Assembly: GCF_028288465.1 (NCBI RefSeq)
Contig: NZ_JAQBNR010000032.1
Span: 37,223 to 101,222, forward strand
DNA length: 64,000 bases
Reading direction: 5' to 3'
Source of the DNA: Ferruginibacter sp.
GTDB lineage: Bacteria; Bacteroidota; Bacteroidia; Chitinophagales; Chitinophagaceae
The position numbers were made by a program, and so were the translations under genes. The notes below the pieces were generated by a model. It ran no database searches. It saw only the letters and a program-made list of their open reading frames with translations, and was not told where the DNA came from. Of this stretch, positions 46,396 through 56,129 are shown piece by piece (positions within the stretch are counted from its first letter, which is position 1; every line of letters begins with the position of its first letter).

Positions 46396-47244
46396 TTAAA
46401 GGCTATCCTTCGCTATCACGCTCCAGTCATCGCTGCCATGGCCTTTGGCTATCCATTGATCCATCACCGTTGCAATAGCCGGTATAACGGTCAGTGTTGT
46501 CGAAGCCTGGCTGGCCGCATCCATCATCAGTCCTGCATCTTTGCGGGCCATATTCAATTCCCACGAGGGTTCATTAAAATTGCCTTCGGTAATCTTTTTT
46601 AACCGGGCCGGAACGCCGACACCCGGGTTCCAGTTATTGAACAGGGTAAGCAGATCAGATGAGGATATGCCATGCACTTTTGCAAGTGCCAGCGAATCAG
46701 CAAGCCCGGCCGTCAGGCTTAATAAGAAAAGATTCCCCGAGAGTTTGAGCCCGGCAGCTTTACCTTCTTCCGCGCCAAAATTAAGGAGCTTGCCCGTCAT
46801 GGCAGCTAGTGCCGGCGTATGTTTTTCAATTACAGACTGCTCGCCCGATACCAGCATAAAACCCGTGCTATCCAGGGCATTTGGCGGACCCATAAAAACA
46901 GGCGCGTGCAGGTAGGTAAAACCCCGGCTTTTCCAATCCGCTGTTCTTTTTACAGCACCCAATACAGAAGTAGTAGTATGATCTATTATAACGGCGCCTG
47001 GCTTAAACCCTTTGCTGGCAGTTGCCAGCACTTCGTCTACAGTGGCGTCATCCTTAAGAGTAACATGAATCACATCCGCACCCTGTACTGCATCGTAACT
47101 ATTTTCAAAGGCTTTGGCGCCAAATATTTCCATGGCTTTTGCCCTGGCAGCAGTGCGGTTCCATACCTGCACGGCCTCTCCTTTTTGTAACATCGCCTTC
47201 ACGAAGTTGGAACCTAATAAACCCATACCTAAAAATGCTTTCAT
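46396..47244 (-). CDS. NAD(P)-dependent oxidoreductase, 3-hydroxyisobutyrate dehydrogenase family
   Basis: 282 residues. The Rossmann fingerprint GMGLLGSNFVKAML lies at residues 6-19, missing the usual first strand residues but complete in the glycine motif. The active-site lysine is in EEGKAAGLKLSGNLFL, and the substrate-loop DHTTTSVLGA matches the family. Members reduce or oxidise beta-hydroxyacids, or succinic semialdehyde and glyoxylate. The substrate is not resolved by sequence. It is not in an obvious operon: the downstream lipoprotein gene is 128 bases away. Confidence 0.87.
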   Translation of the reverse strand: MKAFLGMGLLGSNFVKAMLQKGEAVQVWNRTAARAKAMEIFGAKAFENSYDAVQGADVIHVTLKDDATVDEVLATASKGFKPGAVIIDHTTTSVLGAVKRTADWKSRGFTYLHAPVFMGPPNALDSTGFMLVSGEQSVIEKHTPALAAMTGKLLNFGAEEGKAAGLKLSGNLFLLSLTAGLADSLALAKVHGISSSDLLTLFNNWNPGVGVPARLKKITEGNFNEPSWELNMARKDAGLMMDAASQASTTLTVIPAIATVMDQWIAKGHGSDDWSVIAKDSL

Positions 47245-47365
47245 ACTACATTGTTTTTTGTAAAGTTAATTAAATGGTTGCCGTTTGGCCGGATATTGTA
47301 ATCGGACAGGGGGTAAATAAAAACAGTAATCCAGGCAAAATAAAGCAGCTGAAACATCACTATAA

Positions 47366-48025
47366 TCAGAGCTTCAGTTTTTTCTTTATCCACTCCTCCG
47401 TTGCTGCTACCAGCAACGCTATGGTGTCTGTTTTACCAGCCTTAAAGGAATGATCGGCACCCTCAATCTTCACCAGTGATGCACGTTTCAGCGATTTACA
47501 AACAGGCGCTACAAGCTCCCATGTTGCAAGGGCGCCTTTTGTACCCTGCAGAAAAAGCATTGGTTGTTTCACCAGCTTTAAATGTTCCGCACGATCAGTG
47601 GAAGGCTTGCCGGCGGGGTGCAATGGGAAGCCATAAAAAATAATCCCCTTCACCGCAGCATTTTTATACTCTGACAAATATTGCGAACTCATTCTGCCAC
47701 CAAAAGATTTACCGGCTATAAACAGTGGCAGCGATGGAAACAATTGTTGAGCTTTGGCAATAGCCGCCGCAATGGTTTCATGCGCAACAGCAGGCGTGTC
47801 TGGTCTGGGTTTTTTCTTTTCCATAAAGGGAAAATTAAAACGAAAAGTACCTATACCTTTTAATGCTAACGCGTTTGACAGCGTTATCATAAACGTATGG
47901 TTCATGCCTGCACCGGCGCCATGCGCCAGCACGATGATGCAGCTGCAATCTTCAGGCAGTATATATTCTGCAGACACATTTCCTGTTTCAGCAGATACAG
48001 GTAGTACAAGTGACTTTGTCGTCAT
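47366..48025 (-). CDS. Alpha/beta hydrolase (dienelactone-hydrolase-like / KANL3-Tex30 type)
   Basis: 219 residues. Core motifs: oxyanion region IIVLAHGAGAGMNHTFM (30-46), nucleophile Ser107 in IAGKSFGGRMSSQYL, and the C-terminal His in EGADHSFKAGK. This is the Abhydrolase_11 type, cytoplasmic esterases without a known substrate. No signal peptide. Separated from the dehydrogenase by 121 bases on the same strand. Confidence 0.87.
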   Translation of the reverse strand: MTTKSLVLPVSAETGNVSAEYILPEDCSCIIVLAHGAGAGMNHTFMITLSNALALKGIGTFRFNFPFMEKKKPRPDTPAVAHETIAAAIAKAQQLFPSLPLFIAGKSFGGRMSSQYLSEYKNAAVKGIIFYGFPLHPAGKPSTDRAEHLKLVKQPMLFLQGTKGALATWELVAPVCKSLKRASLVKIEGADHSFKAGKTDTIALLVAATEEWIKKKLKL

Positions 48026-48499
48026 ATAGTTATATTGCTTTAACGGTACTAAAAATAATACATCTTGTTAAATAAGTGGCCGGCGCAACTATTTTCAGAT
48101 GATTTTGCAGGGATAACAGTCGCCCGATATACAAGCGGCCGGGGCCGCTATTGATTTGTTAACCAGTATCAACATTTTCAATGACCATGGTTCTGTTAAC
48201 AGTTTTGCTGCCGGTATATATTTGCGGGTAATAAGATTAAGGTTTTTTTTGTAAGACCAAGTGCCTCTCTTGACTTTAATATAGGGTGGCTGTTTGCCTC
48301 CAATCAAAAACTCGCTGGGTTACGCAACTAAACAAATTAATCATTCCCGGTAGAAGATCAGAGCGACAAATTAACCTTGCTTCATTTTGACCGGTACAGT
48401 TTATTTATTGCAACACCCAACCAATTTAATAAAAAGAACACCTGACAGGTGGCAGCTACCTTTACCGTGTCTTATATCTGTGATTGAATTTATTTCTTA
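48026..48499. other. Gene-free divergent spacer
   Basis: 474 bases between the divergent hydrolase and DUF5686 genes. No exact TAnnTTTG box, repeat or RNA gene recognised. A minus ORF at 48095-48307 lacks coding character. Confidence 0.4.
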
Positions 48500-51046
48500 A
48501 TGATGTACCGCTCTATATTTTTGTTAGCATTGCTTTTAGTCGCTCAACTGGGTAAAGCCCAGGATGGTTTGATGATAACCGGCAGGGTGGCCGAAGCTGC
48601 CAGTGGCAAGGCTATCCAAAATGCTACCGTACACTTAACGGGCAGCAATAACAGCACACTTACAAAAATTGACGGGTTGTTTCGTTTGGTCAACACCAAG
48701 GGGTACGACAGTATTGAAATAACCTGTGTGGGTTTTGAACCTGTAAAGTTGTTGGTAACAAAGGGCCGGGCGCTTAACCTGGTTATTGAAATGAAAAACA
48801 GCACGGGTGCATTACAAGACGTTGTGATTGGCAGCGCCAAATTACCGGGCAAAGCTTTTATGCAAAAAGTGATTGATCATAAAGCGACTAACAACCCCTC
48901 TAAGTTCACGAGTTACAGTTATACCAGCTATACCCGCTGCGAGCTGGATATTGACCAGGTAGATTTTAAAAAAGCAGGTGGTAAGGGATTGAAGAGCCTG
49001 ATGTTGAAAACCTACAACAGTATTGATACTACTGCGGCCGATGATAAAGAGCTGCCCATTTATTTTGCAGAACGGCTGGCTACTAATTATCATTCGGTAT
49101 CGCCGCATTATGACCGGGAAAATATTATTGCGAAAAAGAATCTCGGCCTCAAAACAGATAATCTTATCAGCAAACTGGATAGATTTTATTTTAATTTCAA
49201 TGTGTATGACGACTGGCTTCCCCTGTTTGAACAAACCTATGTGAGCCCGGTTAACACCAATGCATTTAATTATTATAAATTTTTTGAGGGGGATACGCTT
49301 GTTGAAAATGGTGATACCATTCAGCAAATCCGCTTTACACCACTGCGTGCCTATGAGCGTGCTTTTACCGGTACGCTCTGGATAAACACCCATACGCTTG
49401 CTGTTGAAAGTATAAATATGTACCTGAGTAAAACTGCCAATATCAATTTTGTATCGGACATCAATTATAATGAAACATACCAGCAGGTATTTGACAGCAG
49501 CGCCGGTACACTCGCCTACATGCCATACAAATTTTCATCTGAAATAAAATTTGAAAGTGGACTGGCCTTGCTGGGAATACCGGGTAATGAGCATAAGAAG
49601 GGAATGAAATTTCTTATTAAAAACACCACGGTAAGCGATAATATAAAACTGAATGCGGGGGATGAAGATGGATTTGTATCCAGGCTGATAAAAAAAGAAC
49701 AAACAACAGACTGGGATAAGCCGGATGCTTTTTGGCAGCAGCACCGCCCGGATTCGCTCACCACGCACGAAGCGAATATTTATAAAATGGTGGATTCCCT
49801 GAAACAGAACAAACGCTTTGAAAGAGATATCAGGCTGGTTGCTTTTGCCGGCACGGGCTATTGGGATTTTGGCAGTTCTCTGAGGCTCGGTTCGCTGACT
49901 TCTTTCTTTAGTAAAAACTCCATTGAAGGTATGCGCTTTCGGGTTGGTTTCTGGACCATGCAGGGCATCAGTAAAAAGCTGAATATTTTTGGGTACGGTG
50001 CTTACGGTACAAAAGACCAGAAGCTGAAAGGATTGCTGGGTGTTAAGTACGTGTGGAACGCAGCCCGCTGGACAAAGACTTCCCTGAGCTTTGGCAGTGA
50101 TTATGATTTTATAATAGACCAGCCAGACGAAATGGATAAAGACAATATCATTAATTCACTACTGCGTAAAAAAATTCCTTTTACCCGGATGTATGTTAAA
50201 GAGTTACTGGTCAGTCATGACCAATACTTATCGCCTGATTTTAGTATAAAAGGAGCTGTAGGATACAAGGAATTAAACCCGGTTTTTGATTTTAAATACC
50301 GCCCCATTAATCCTGATATTGATAAACCTTATGACAGTGTGTTTGTAAAGAAATTGCCAGTGGCAGAAGCTTCTTTTGTAATCCGCTATGCGCATAAGGA
50401 ACGTGCTGCAATTCTAAATTACGACAGGATAAGGCTGGGTACATTTTACCCGGTTGTTACAGCAGGTTATACTTATGGATTTGAATTAGGCTCCGCACAA
50501 TTTGAATACCACAAACTGTTTGCCTCGGTTGAACAAAAACTGCGCCTGCCGCCAAAGAGCATGCTGTTTTATAGACTGGATATAGGGAAAGTTTTTGGAA
50601 CCATTCCATACCTTCTGTTAAATATACCTGCAGGCAATGAGTATTATGTAACCAACCGCTATATATTTAATACAATGGCGCCGTATGAGTTTGCGGCCGA
50701 CCGGTATGTCAGCCTGCATAGCCGTTTTTACCTGGGCGGTGCATTGCTGGATAAAATTCCGTTGTTGCAAAAGCTGGGCTGGCGGGAACGTTTTTCATTT
50801 AATGCTTATTGGGGCGATATGACGCAGAGTGATATGGACTATAATAAGAATTCCAATTTTAACCTGATTCGAAAAACGCCCTTTATGGAGGCTGGCGCTG
50901 GCATCGGCAACATCTTTCACATTTTATCCGTTGAATACTACCGGCGGTTTAATTACCTGGGTAATCCTTATGCAAAAAAAGGGAGGAGTCTACCTGGGGC
51001 TCACTTTGTCTTTTTAAGCTTTTGCTTTTCTTCCGGTTGGGTTTAA
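48500..51046 (+). CDS. DUF5686 / carboxypeptidase-regulatory-like outer-membrane protein
   Basis: 848 residues with a signal peptide (MMYRSIFLLALLLVAQLGKAQ). Residues ~22-105 are the CarboxypepD_reg-like domain (ITGRVAEAASGKAIQNATVHL...TKIDGLFRL). The rest is DUF5686, with the early FAERLATNYHSVSPHYDRE segment and a long C-terminal region of amphipathic strands ending in aromatic residues (GAHFVFLSFCFSSGWV), as in an outer-membrane barrel. Full length for the family. A Bacteroidota-specific group with unknown function, often suggested to take part in envelope assembly. Single-gene unit. Confidence 0.9.
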   Translation: MMYRSIFLLALLLVAQLGKAQDGLMITGRVAEAASGKAIQNATVHLTGSNNSTLTKIDGLFRLVNTKGYDSIEITCVGFEPVKLLVTKGRALNLVIEMKNSTGALQDVVIGSAKLPGKAFMQKVIDHKATNNPSKFTSYSYTSYTRCELDIDQVDFKKAGGKGLKSLMLKTYNSIDTTAADDKELPIYFAERLATNYHSVSPHYDRENIIAKKNLGLKTDNLISKLDRFYFNFNVYDDWLPLFEQTYVSPVNTNAFNYYKFFEGDTLVENGDTIQQIRFTPLRAYERAFTGTLWINTHTLAVESINMYLSKTANINFVSDINYNETYQQVFDSSAGTLAYMPYKFSSEIKFESGLALLGIPGNEHKKGMKFLIKNTTVSDNIKLNAGDEDGFVSRLIKKEQTTDWDKPDAFWQQHRPDSLTTHEANIYKMVDSLKQNKRFERDIRLVAFAGTGYWDFGSSLRLGSLTSFFSKNSIEGMRFRVGFWTMQGISKKLNIFGYGAYGTKDQKLKGLLGVKYVWNAARWTKTSLSFGSDYDFIIDQPDEMDKDNIINSLLRKKIPFTRMYVKELLVSHDQYLSPDFSIKGAVGYKELNPVFDFKYRPINPDIDKPYDSVFVKKLPVAEASFVIRYAHKERAAILNYDRIRLGTFYPVVTAGYTYGFELGSAQFEYHKLFASVEQKLRLPPKSMLFYRLDIGKVFGTIPYLLLNIPAGNEYYVTNRYIFNTMAPYEFAADRYVSLHSRFYLGGALLDKIPLLQKLGWRERFSFNAYWGDMTQSDMDYNKNSNFNLIRKTPFMEAGAGIGNIFHILSVEYYRRFNYLGNPYAKKGRSLPGAHFVFLSFCFSSGWV

Positions 51047-51078
51047 GAAGAACAAACTTTACAGGTGATATCTGATCA

Positions 51079-51100
51079 TTAGTTTAAACTAACAGCAGGC
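51079..51100. repeat. Dispersed palindromic repeat B, copy 4
   Basis: TTAGTTTAAACTAACAGCAG, with the same 14-base palindrome as copy 1 (30698), between the DUF5686 and GH78 genes that converge here. Confidence 0.55.
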
Positions 51101-51201
51101 AAAAGTAGCCGAACCTGCGATTTTCCATGGAACCCCAAACTTATTATGGAACTGATATAACTTAACATGTTCTCTAAAACTCAAATTAAAACGGTGGCGT
51201 T

Positions 51202-53988
51202 TTATTTTATTGCAATACCGGATTTAAATACATAGGCCCCCGACTGTACATTCACAATATGATACCCGTCGTGAAAGCCCTTATAGCTTGCACCTTTCAA
51301 TTGTTTGACTGTTATTCCGTTTTCAGTTAATACTCCGCCTGTATCACCCGGGATATAAATAGTTGCCGATGTATTAAAAGGCACTTGTACTTTCAGCGTG
51401 AACAGGCCTGGCTGCCTTTTCCATTCCGATGATATCGTTCCTCTCATTGTTTCAATCCTTGCTGTTGCAGTGGTAAGACTATCCAACAGCATTGGCTTTA
51501 CTATAAATGACGCAAATGCGCAACTGTTTTCATCCGGTTGTATGCCGCCGATGTATTGATAAAACCAGGCATCGATGCTACCCATCATCACATGATTTTT
51601 TGATTGTTTCAATGTCCAGAATTCGCATACCGTTGTATACAGCCGCATCATATCATTCCAGCTGGGGGCCGTTTTTTGATTGATGATTCCCCAGGCAACG
51701 CCGGCCCGGCCCAGCAGCGCCAAGGCTTCGGGCATGTATTTGGTACCCAGTACGCCTGTGGTTAAATGGTTGCTGTTATTCGTCAAGATGTCTTTTACAA
51801 GATTATCCAAAACCCGTTGCCGGATGTTTCCTGGAACAATTCCCAGGAACAATGGAAACGCATTGGCCATCTGGCTGCCATCTTCATAATTGGCAGTTTT
51901 AGTATCCAGGAATCTGGAATTGTATTTTCCGGCAATGTTAATCGTGAGTTTTTTGAAATACACTTCGTCCGCAGTGTTACCGATTATACCGGCCACTTTG
52001 GCCATGATGGTTGCATTCCAGTAATAATATGCCGTGGGGATGGATTTGGGATCGCCTTCTTTCCAGCCTTTCACCATGCTGCCCCAGTCGCCGATCCACC
52101 CGGAAGGGAGCATCAAGTCTATTGCCTGTTTGTCAAGAAAATGCATAAAACGTTTCATAGCCGGGTAATGTTCCGCCAGCATTTGCTTGTCGCCGTAATG
52201 GGTGTAATACTTCCACAACAGCACGGGGTAGGTACTGCTCCATTCAATGCCGGTATCCCTGATATAGGGCCGCGGTGAAATAATAGGTATATCACCAGTT
52301 GCTGCGTCCTGATTTTCGCGAATTCCGGCAAGCCAGTTCCGGTAAAACAGGGCCATGTTAAAATTATACATTGCTTCGTCTGCGGTAACCTGTGCATCAC
52401 CCAGCCAGCCCAGGCGCTCGTCGCGTTGCGGGCAATCCATCGGGTAGCCCAGCATATTACTTTTTTGCGACCATACTGTTGCCTGGTGTATTTTGTTTAC
52501 CAGCAAATTATCACATTCAAAATTGCCTGCCGGCTCATTTGTGGAATAAACAGCATGGCCTTCAACGTTCAATAAATTCAACGGACCGTTTTGCGCCGAG
52601 ATTTCCACGTATTTAAAACCGAAAAAAGAAAAATGTGTTTCATATGTTTCCACACTGTCGCCTTTCAATATGTATTCGGCTGTTGCGTTGGCATGCTCGT
52701 TACTGGTGATATTAAGGGAGCCGTCGGCATAAATATCTTCGGCAAATTGTATCGTCAGCTTTGTATTTTTTATGCCACTTATTGTAATGCTTGCCCAGCC
52801 TGCAAAATTCTGCCCCATGTCAAATACCTTGGTGTTGGGCTTTGGGCTATTGATTTCCTGCGGTTTAAAAATTTCCTGCACTTTAATGGCGGGCATGGTG
52901 TGTGCAACCAGGCTGGCTGCCGGCTTTGCAAAAACCGTAACTGGCTTCCATGCTGCATCATTGTACCCGGTGTTTGTCCACCCCTGTTGATCCATGTTGG
53001 CATCATATACTTCGCCGTCATAAATGCAACTGTACAGGACGGGACCCGGTGTGCAACGCCAGTTGTTATCAGTTGTTATCCAGCTGCTGCTGCCATCAGT
53101 ATACCTTACCAGAATTTGTGCAATTGCCTTCTTGCTGCCAAACCATTGCATGCGGTATGTGTCCCACCATTTTTTATAAGGATTGTACCAGCCGTTACCG
53201 ACATGAATGCCGATCGCATTGTCACCCTGCTGCAGCAAAGCAGTTACATCATAGGTATCGTACAACACATATTTTTGGTAAGGTGTTTTGGCCGGTGCCA
53301 GCACATGATTGCCTACACGCTGACCGTTGATGAAGAATTCGTACAAGCCCAGCCCGGTAACGTAGGCTCGTGCTGATTGAATTTTTTTCGGCAACTTTAC
53401 TTCGTGGCGCAGTAAAAGCGAACGGCCGTCGTGCACGATGCTGTCCTTGCCAGGCAGTTGTTCTCTTACATCTTTATAAAAGCCTTGCGCCGGCAGAGCT
53501 TCCAACGGGGTGCCATTGCCGATCCAGCTGGCTCTCCAATCCCCGCTATTTAAAAAAGCAGTCTCAAATTTATTTATTGAGCTTTCAACTCTTTTTCCGT
53601 TTCCGTTCCAGGCAATTACTTTCCAATAATAGATGCTGTTTGAACTGAGCTTATTGTTACCCAATGCATGCTGAATGGTTTCGCTGGAAATTACTTTTCC
53701 TGAGTTCCACGTATCCGGCTGATTGCGTTTGAGCAGCGCCATCGATGTAGCCACCATCAGCTGGTAAGCTGTCTGCACCTGGTCACGGTCCGCCGAAGTA
53801 ATGACCCATGAAAAACGGGGATGCATCACATCTACGTTTATAGGTGCTTCCGCGTATTCCACCAGCATTTTTTTGAATGTAAGGGACGGGTTTTTACCCT
53901 GCGTGTATTCAGTCAGCAGGAAGCACGTAAAAATGGTCATTAATAATCCCAGGCTTTCATGCAGTTTTGAGGCAAACGTTTTTCTCAT
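51202..53988 (-). CDS. Alpha-L-rhamnosidase, glycoside hydrolase family 78
   Basis: 928 residues with an N-terminal signal. Order of modules: Ig-like N-terminal domain (PRFSWVITSADRDQVQTAYQLMV), jelly-roll carbohydrate-binding domains (ARAYVTGLGLYEFFINGQRVG), (alpha/alpha)6 catalytic barrel near residues ~480-820, and a C-terminal beta-sandwich. The catalytic signature PQRDERLGWLGD lies near residue ~525, with IEWSSTYPVLLWKYY and SKNHVMMGSIDAWFYQYIGGI downstream. Releases terminal alpha-L-rhamnose from rhamnogalacturonans or flavonoid glycosides. Neither SusC/SusD nor a sugar regulator is nearby, so this is not a full PUL. A functional match to the GH43 at 43188 is likely. Confidence 0.94.
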   Translation of the reverse strand: MRKTFASKLHESLGLLMTIFTCFLLTEYTQGKNPSLTFKKMLVEYAEAPINVDVMHPRFSWVITSADRDQVQTAYQLMVATSMALLKRNQPDTWNSGKVISSETIQHALGNNKLSSNSIYYWKVIAWNGNGKRVESSINKFETAFLNSGDWRASWIGNGTPLEALPAQGFYKDVREQLPGKDSIVHDGRSLLLRHEVKLPKKIQSARAYVTGLGLYEFFINGQRVGNHVLAPAKTPYQKYVLYDTYDVTALLQQGDNAIGIHVGNGWYNPYKKWWDTYRMQWFGSKKAIAQILVRYTDGSSSWITTDNNWRCTPGPVLYSCIYDGEVYDANMDQQGWTNTGYNDAAWKPVTVFAKPAASLVAHTMPAIKVQEIFKPQEINSPKPNTKVFDMGQNFAGWASITISGIKNTKLTIQFAEDIYADGSLNITSNEHANATAEYILKGDSVETYETHFSFFGFKYVEISAQNGPLNLLNVEGHAVYSTNEPAGNFECDNLLVNKIHQATVWSQKSNMLGYPMDCPQRDERLGWLGDAQVTADEAMYNFNMALFYRNWLAGIRENQDAATGDIPIISPRPYIRDTGIEWSSTYPVLLWKYYTHYGDKQMLAEHYPAMKRFMHFLDKQAIDLMLPSGWIGDWGSMVKGWKEGDPKSIPTAYYYWNATIMAKVAGIIGNTADEVYFKKLTINIAGKYNSRFLDTKTANYEDGSQMANAFPLFLGIVPGNIRQRVLDNLVKDILTNNSNHLTTGVLGTKYMPEALALLGRAGVAWGIINQKTAPSWNDMMRLYTTVCEFWTLKQSKNHVMMGSIDAWFYQYIGGIQPDENSCAFASFIVKPMLLDSLTTATARIETMRGTISSEWKRQPGLFTLKVQVPFNTSATIYIPGDTGGVLTENGITVKQLKGASYKGFHDGYHIVNVQSGAYVFKSGIAIK

Positions 53989-54247
53989 TTAATTAAATCA
54001 ATTTATTTACCCGGCGGATAAATAATGCCGGCCAGGCAGTATACAATAAATCAGATTCTAAAGTAATTGTTTTATTGAGCTCATCCAATTTCTTCGTTTT
54101 TCTACGGATAATTAAACAGTTCTTTTAAACAGGGATCAGGGAAGTGGGATATGAAGTTTAGCCACAGCCATCTTACAAACCAGTTTTAAATCAGATCCGG
54201 CTTACGGTATGGTTATTGGTTTAAAGCTGGCACATTAAAATATAAAC

Positions 54248-54616
54248 ATGAGCAATCAAAAACAATTCGGAGTCTGGATGGATAACCACCAGGCTGCGGT
54301 AGTAGGAAATGACAATGCTGAAGGCGAAACATTAACAGTACTTGCCCACATAAAGGGGGAAGATATTTCCCCAAACTCCAGTGAGAAAAATTCGAACAAC
54401 CACGAGAAAACACTACAGGCAAAATTTTTTAAAGAAATAGCCTCTCATTTGGTCAATGCTACGCATGTACACGTAACTGGTACCGGCCAGGCGCAGGAAC
54501 AGTTTATTCACTACCTGGAAAGTACTCCTCAATTTAAAAATAGTAAGACGGAAGAGTCAACGTCTAACAAAATGAGTGATGAAAAGCTGGTAGAATACAT
54601 TACAGCTAAATTCTAA
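54248..54616 (+). CDS. Small eRF1-like / host-attachment-type protein
   Basis: 122 residues. The opening FGVWMDNHQAAVVG and the closing MSDEKLVEYITAKF are characteristic of a small bacterial family variously labelled 'translational machinery protein', 'host attachment protein' or bacterial archaeo-eukaryotic release factor (baeRF)-like. The middle HVHVTGTGQAQEQFIHYLES has the expected G-x-G pattern. No GGQ motif, so it is not a release factor. Known members are suggested to associate with ribosomes or stress; none is firmly characterised. It is a single-gene unit ending at a good terminator. Confidence 0.55.
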   Translation: MSNQKQFGVWMDNHQAAVVGNDNAEGETLTVLAHIKGEDISPNSSEKNSNNHEKTLQAKFFKEIASHLVNATHVHVTGTGQAQEQFIHYLESTPQFKNSKTEESTSNKMSDEKLVEYITAKF

Positions 54617-54627
54617 TTTATTACCGG

Positions 54628-54668
54628 GACGACGGCAACATGATGGCCGATATTGCTGTCGTCTTTTT
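54628..54668 (+). terminator. Rho-independent terminator after the eRF1-like gene
   Basis: GACGACGGCA (54628-54637) pairs with TGCTGTCGTC (54654-54663) with one G-T wobble, loop 16 nt, then T5. It lies 11 bases after the stop. Confidence 0.8.
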
Positions 54669-54893
54669 CAATTATAGCCCTTGGGTAAATTACAGCCTTA
54701 TCACACGGCAGTGAAGCTATTCCAAAAATAAAACTAAAAAGCGGGGTTACATTAAAGTCAGGGTCTTCAATATTTTATACCAAATTTGTCCATCTTAAAA
54801 AGCCCGCACTTTCCGGAATTACGCTGCTGCTGGCGCAAACCATAATGTTGTATAAAATGGAATGTTTATCAGGATAAGATATGATATCGGTTC

Positions 54894-55802
54894 CTACGAC
54901 TTTACCAGATAAAATCCTGTACGGATATAATAGCGGTAAAACGGCCTGACAAAAGATTTGATGCTGATTGGTGTAGTGAAGGCTTGTTTAAAAGGTGACA
55001 TTATCTTCAATCCTTCTTTTTTTAACAGTTGCCGGAGACTTTTATTGTTGAAAAAATTGATGTGCTGAAAGGCACAAACATTAGCAGCCAGCAGAACAGC
55101 TTTAAACTGGTGTTCACTGGTAATAGTTTGTGTTACAGCCATTTTTTCTTCTATAGCTGCACAATCGGGTACATCAAAATAAACAATGCCATTTTGCTTC
55201 AGCCTGCTGTTTATCGCTTTAAGGATGCTGCAAGGGTCAGAAACATGTTCCAATACCTCGTTTAAAATGATCAGATCGAACAACATATCACTATTGCTGT
55301 CTGTAGTTATGACTTTTATGTCTTTCTGTTCCATGTAGCGTATCCTTTCCAAAGAATATTCAAAAGCATAACAGTCAAATCCCATCCTCTTCGCTATTAT
55401 TAAAGAGTCTCCGAAACCGGCGCCAAAGTCAAGCACTTTAATATCGGCAGGTTTTTTACCTAAATTTGAAATGGTAAAATTGAATATTTTTTCATAATAG
55501 GCAACACTTTCCCCTGTGCTCGCAGTCCACTCTCTGGCCAATACAGGATCTATCCATTTATCATACAGTTCATCCAGCATTTCATCGTCCAAAATATATT
55601 TTTGATATGCCAGCGAGCAAGCATTACAGCGTACAATTTCAAAATCTACATCCTTCAGTATTTCCATATTGGCATTTCCCTGGTACGATTCAAACATATA
55701 CTTTTGTAAAAGCTCCTCGTTGAAACTTCTTTTAAAAAAAGACCTGAACGTTGTGTGGCCGCAGGCAGGGCATGCTTCTCTTGTAAGGATATGTGCAGAC
55801 AT
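54894..55802 (-). CDS. SAM-dependent methyltransferase with N-terminal zinc ribbon
   Basis: 302 residues. Cys11-x-x-Cys14 and Cys59-x-x-Cys62 form a putative zinc ribbon, as in sugar C-methyltransferase-like proteins. The SAM loop follows in VLDFGAGFGDSLIIAKRMGFDCYAFEYS, then the post-motif LFDLIILNEVLEHVSDPCSIL (class I motif IV region). This layout suits methylation of a nucleotide-sugar or small metabolite, often in surface glycan synthesis. No related genes adjacent. The substrate is unknown. The minus strand, with a divergent GIY-YIG-like gene across a 327-bp gap. Confidence 0.87.
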   Translation of the reverse strand: MSAHILTREACPACGHTTFRSFFKRSFNEELLQKYMFESYQGNANMEILKDVDFEIVRCNACSLAYQKYILDDEMLDELYDKWIDPVLAREWTASTGESVAYYEKIFNFTISNLGKKPADIKVLDFGAGFGDSLIIAKRMGFDCYAFEYSLERIRYMEQKDIKVITTDSNSDMLFDLIILNEVLEHVSDPCSILKAINSRLKQNGIVYFDVPDCAAIEEKMAVTQTITSEHQFKAVLLAANVCAFQHINFFNNKSLRQLLKKEGLKIMSPFKQAFTTPISIKSFVRPFYRYYIRTGFYLVKS

Positions 55803-56129
55803 CAGAAATGATTTTTGATTAAAAAATGTGATTTATTCTATCATACCTTCTACCTCTCGGCAGAGTTAAAATATGAAAAGATGAATACAAGATAATGAAA
55901 TTATATATTTATTCCTTACAATTTGTAATTTACATAAAATCATGCAGCATTAAGGAAATAATGCGGTCGCTTCATAAATGGGCAGTGCTCTTTTAAATCG
56001 TTCAGATTCTGTAACGCAACAAATCGCACATTTATTTTTAAAGGTGATCATTTTATCATTGCCGGGCATGTATGTTTTCCAGATAACTTCGGATATGTAT
56101 TAAGACTCTGAAGCAATACTTTATCTAAA
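55803..56129. other. Divergent spacer with short palindrome
   Basis: 327 bases. TTACAA-T-TTGTAA (55916-55928) is a perfect 6-bp palindrome, 114 bases upstream of the methyltransferase start; a similar but longer palindrome (TTACAAA/TTTGTAA) sits at the esterase start (60807). Otherwise AT-rich with nothing recognised. Confidence 0.35.

Noticed and set aside
52591..53376. 261-codon plus-strand ORF inside the alpha-L-rhamnosidase gene (and another at 51766-52278)
   Set aside because: Both lie antisense to a clear GH78 gene and are Cys/His-rich without any domain; typical shadow ORFs in a GC-balanced gene.
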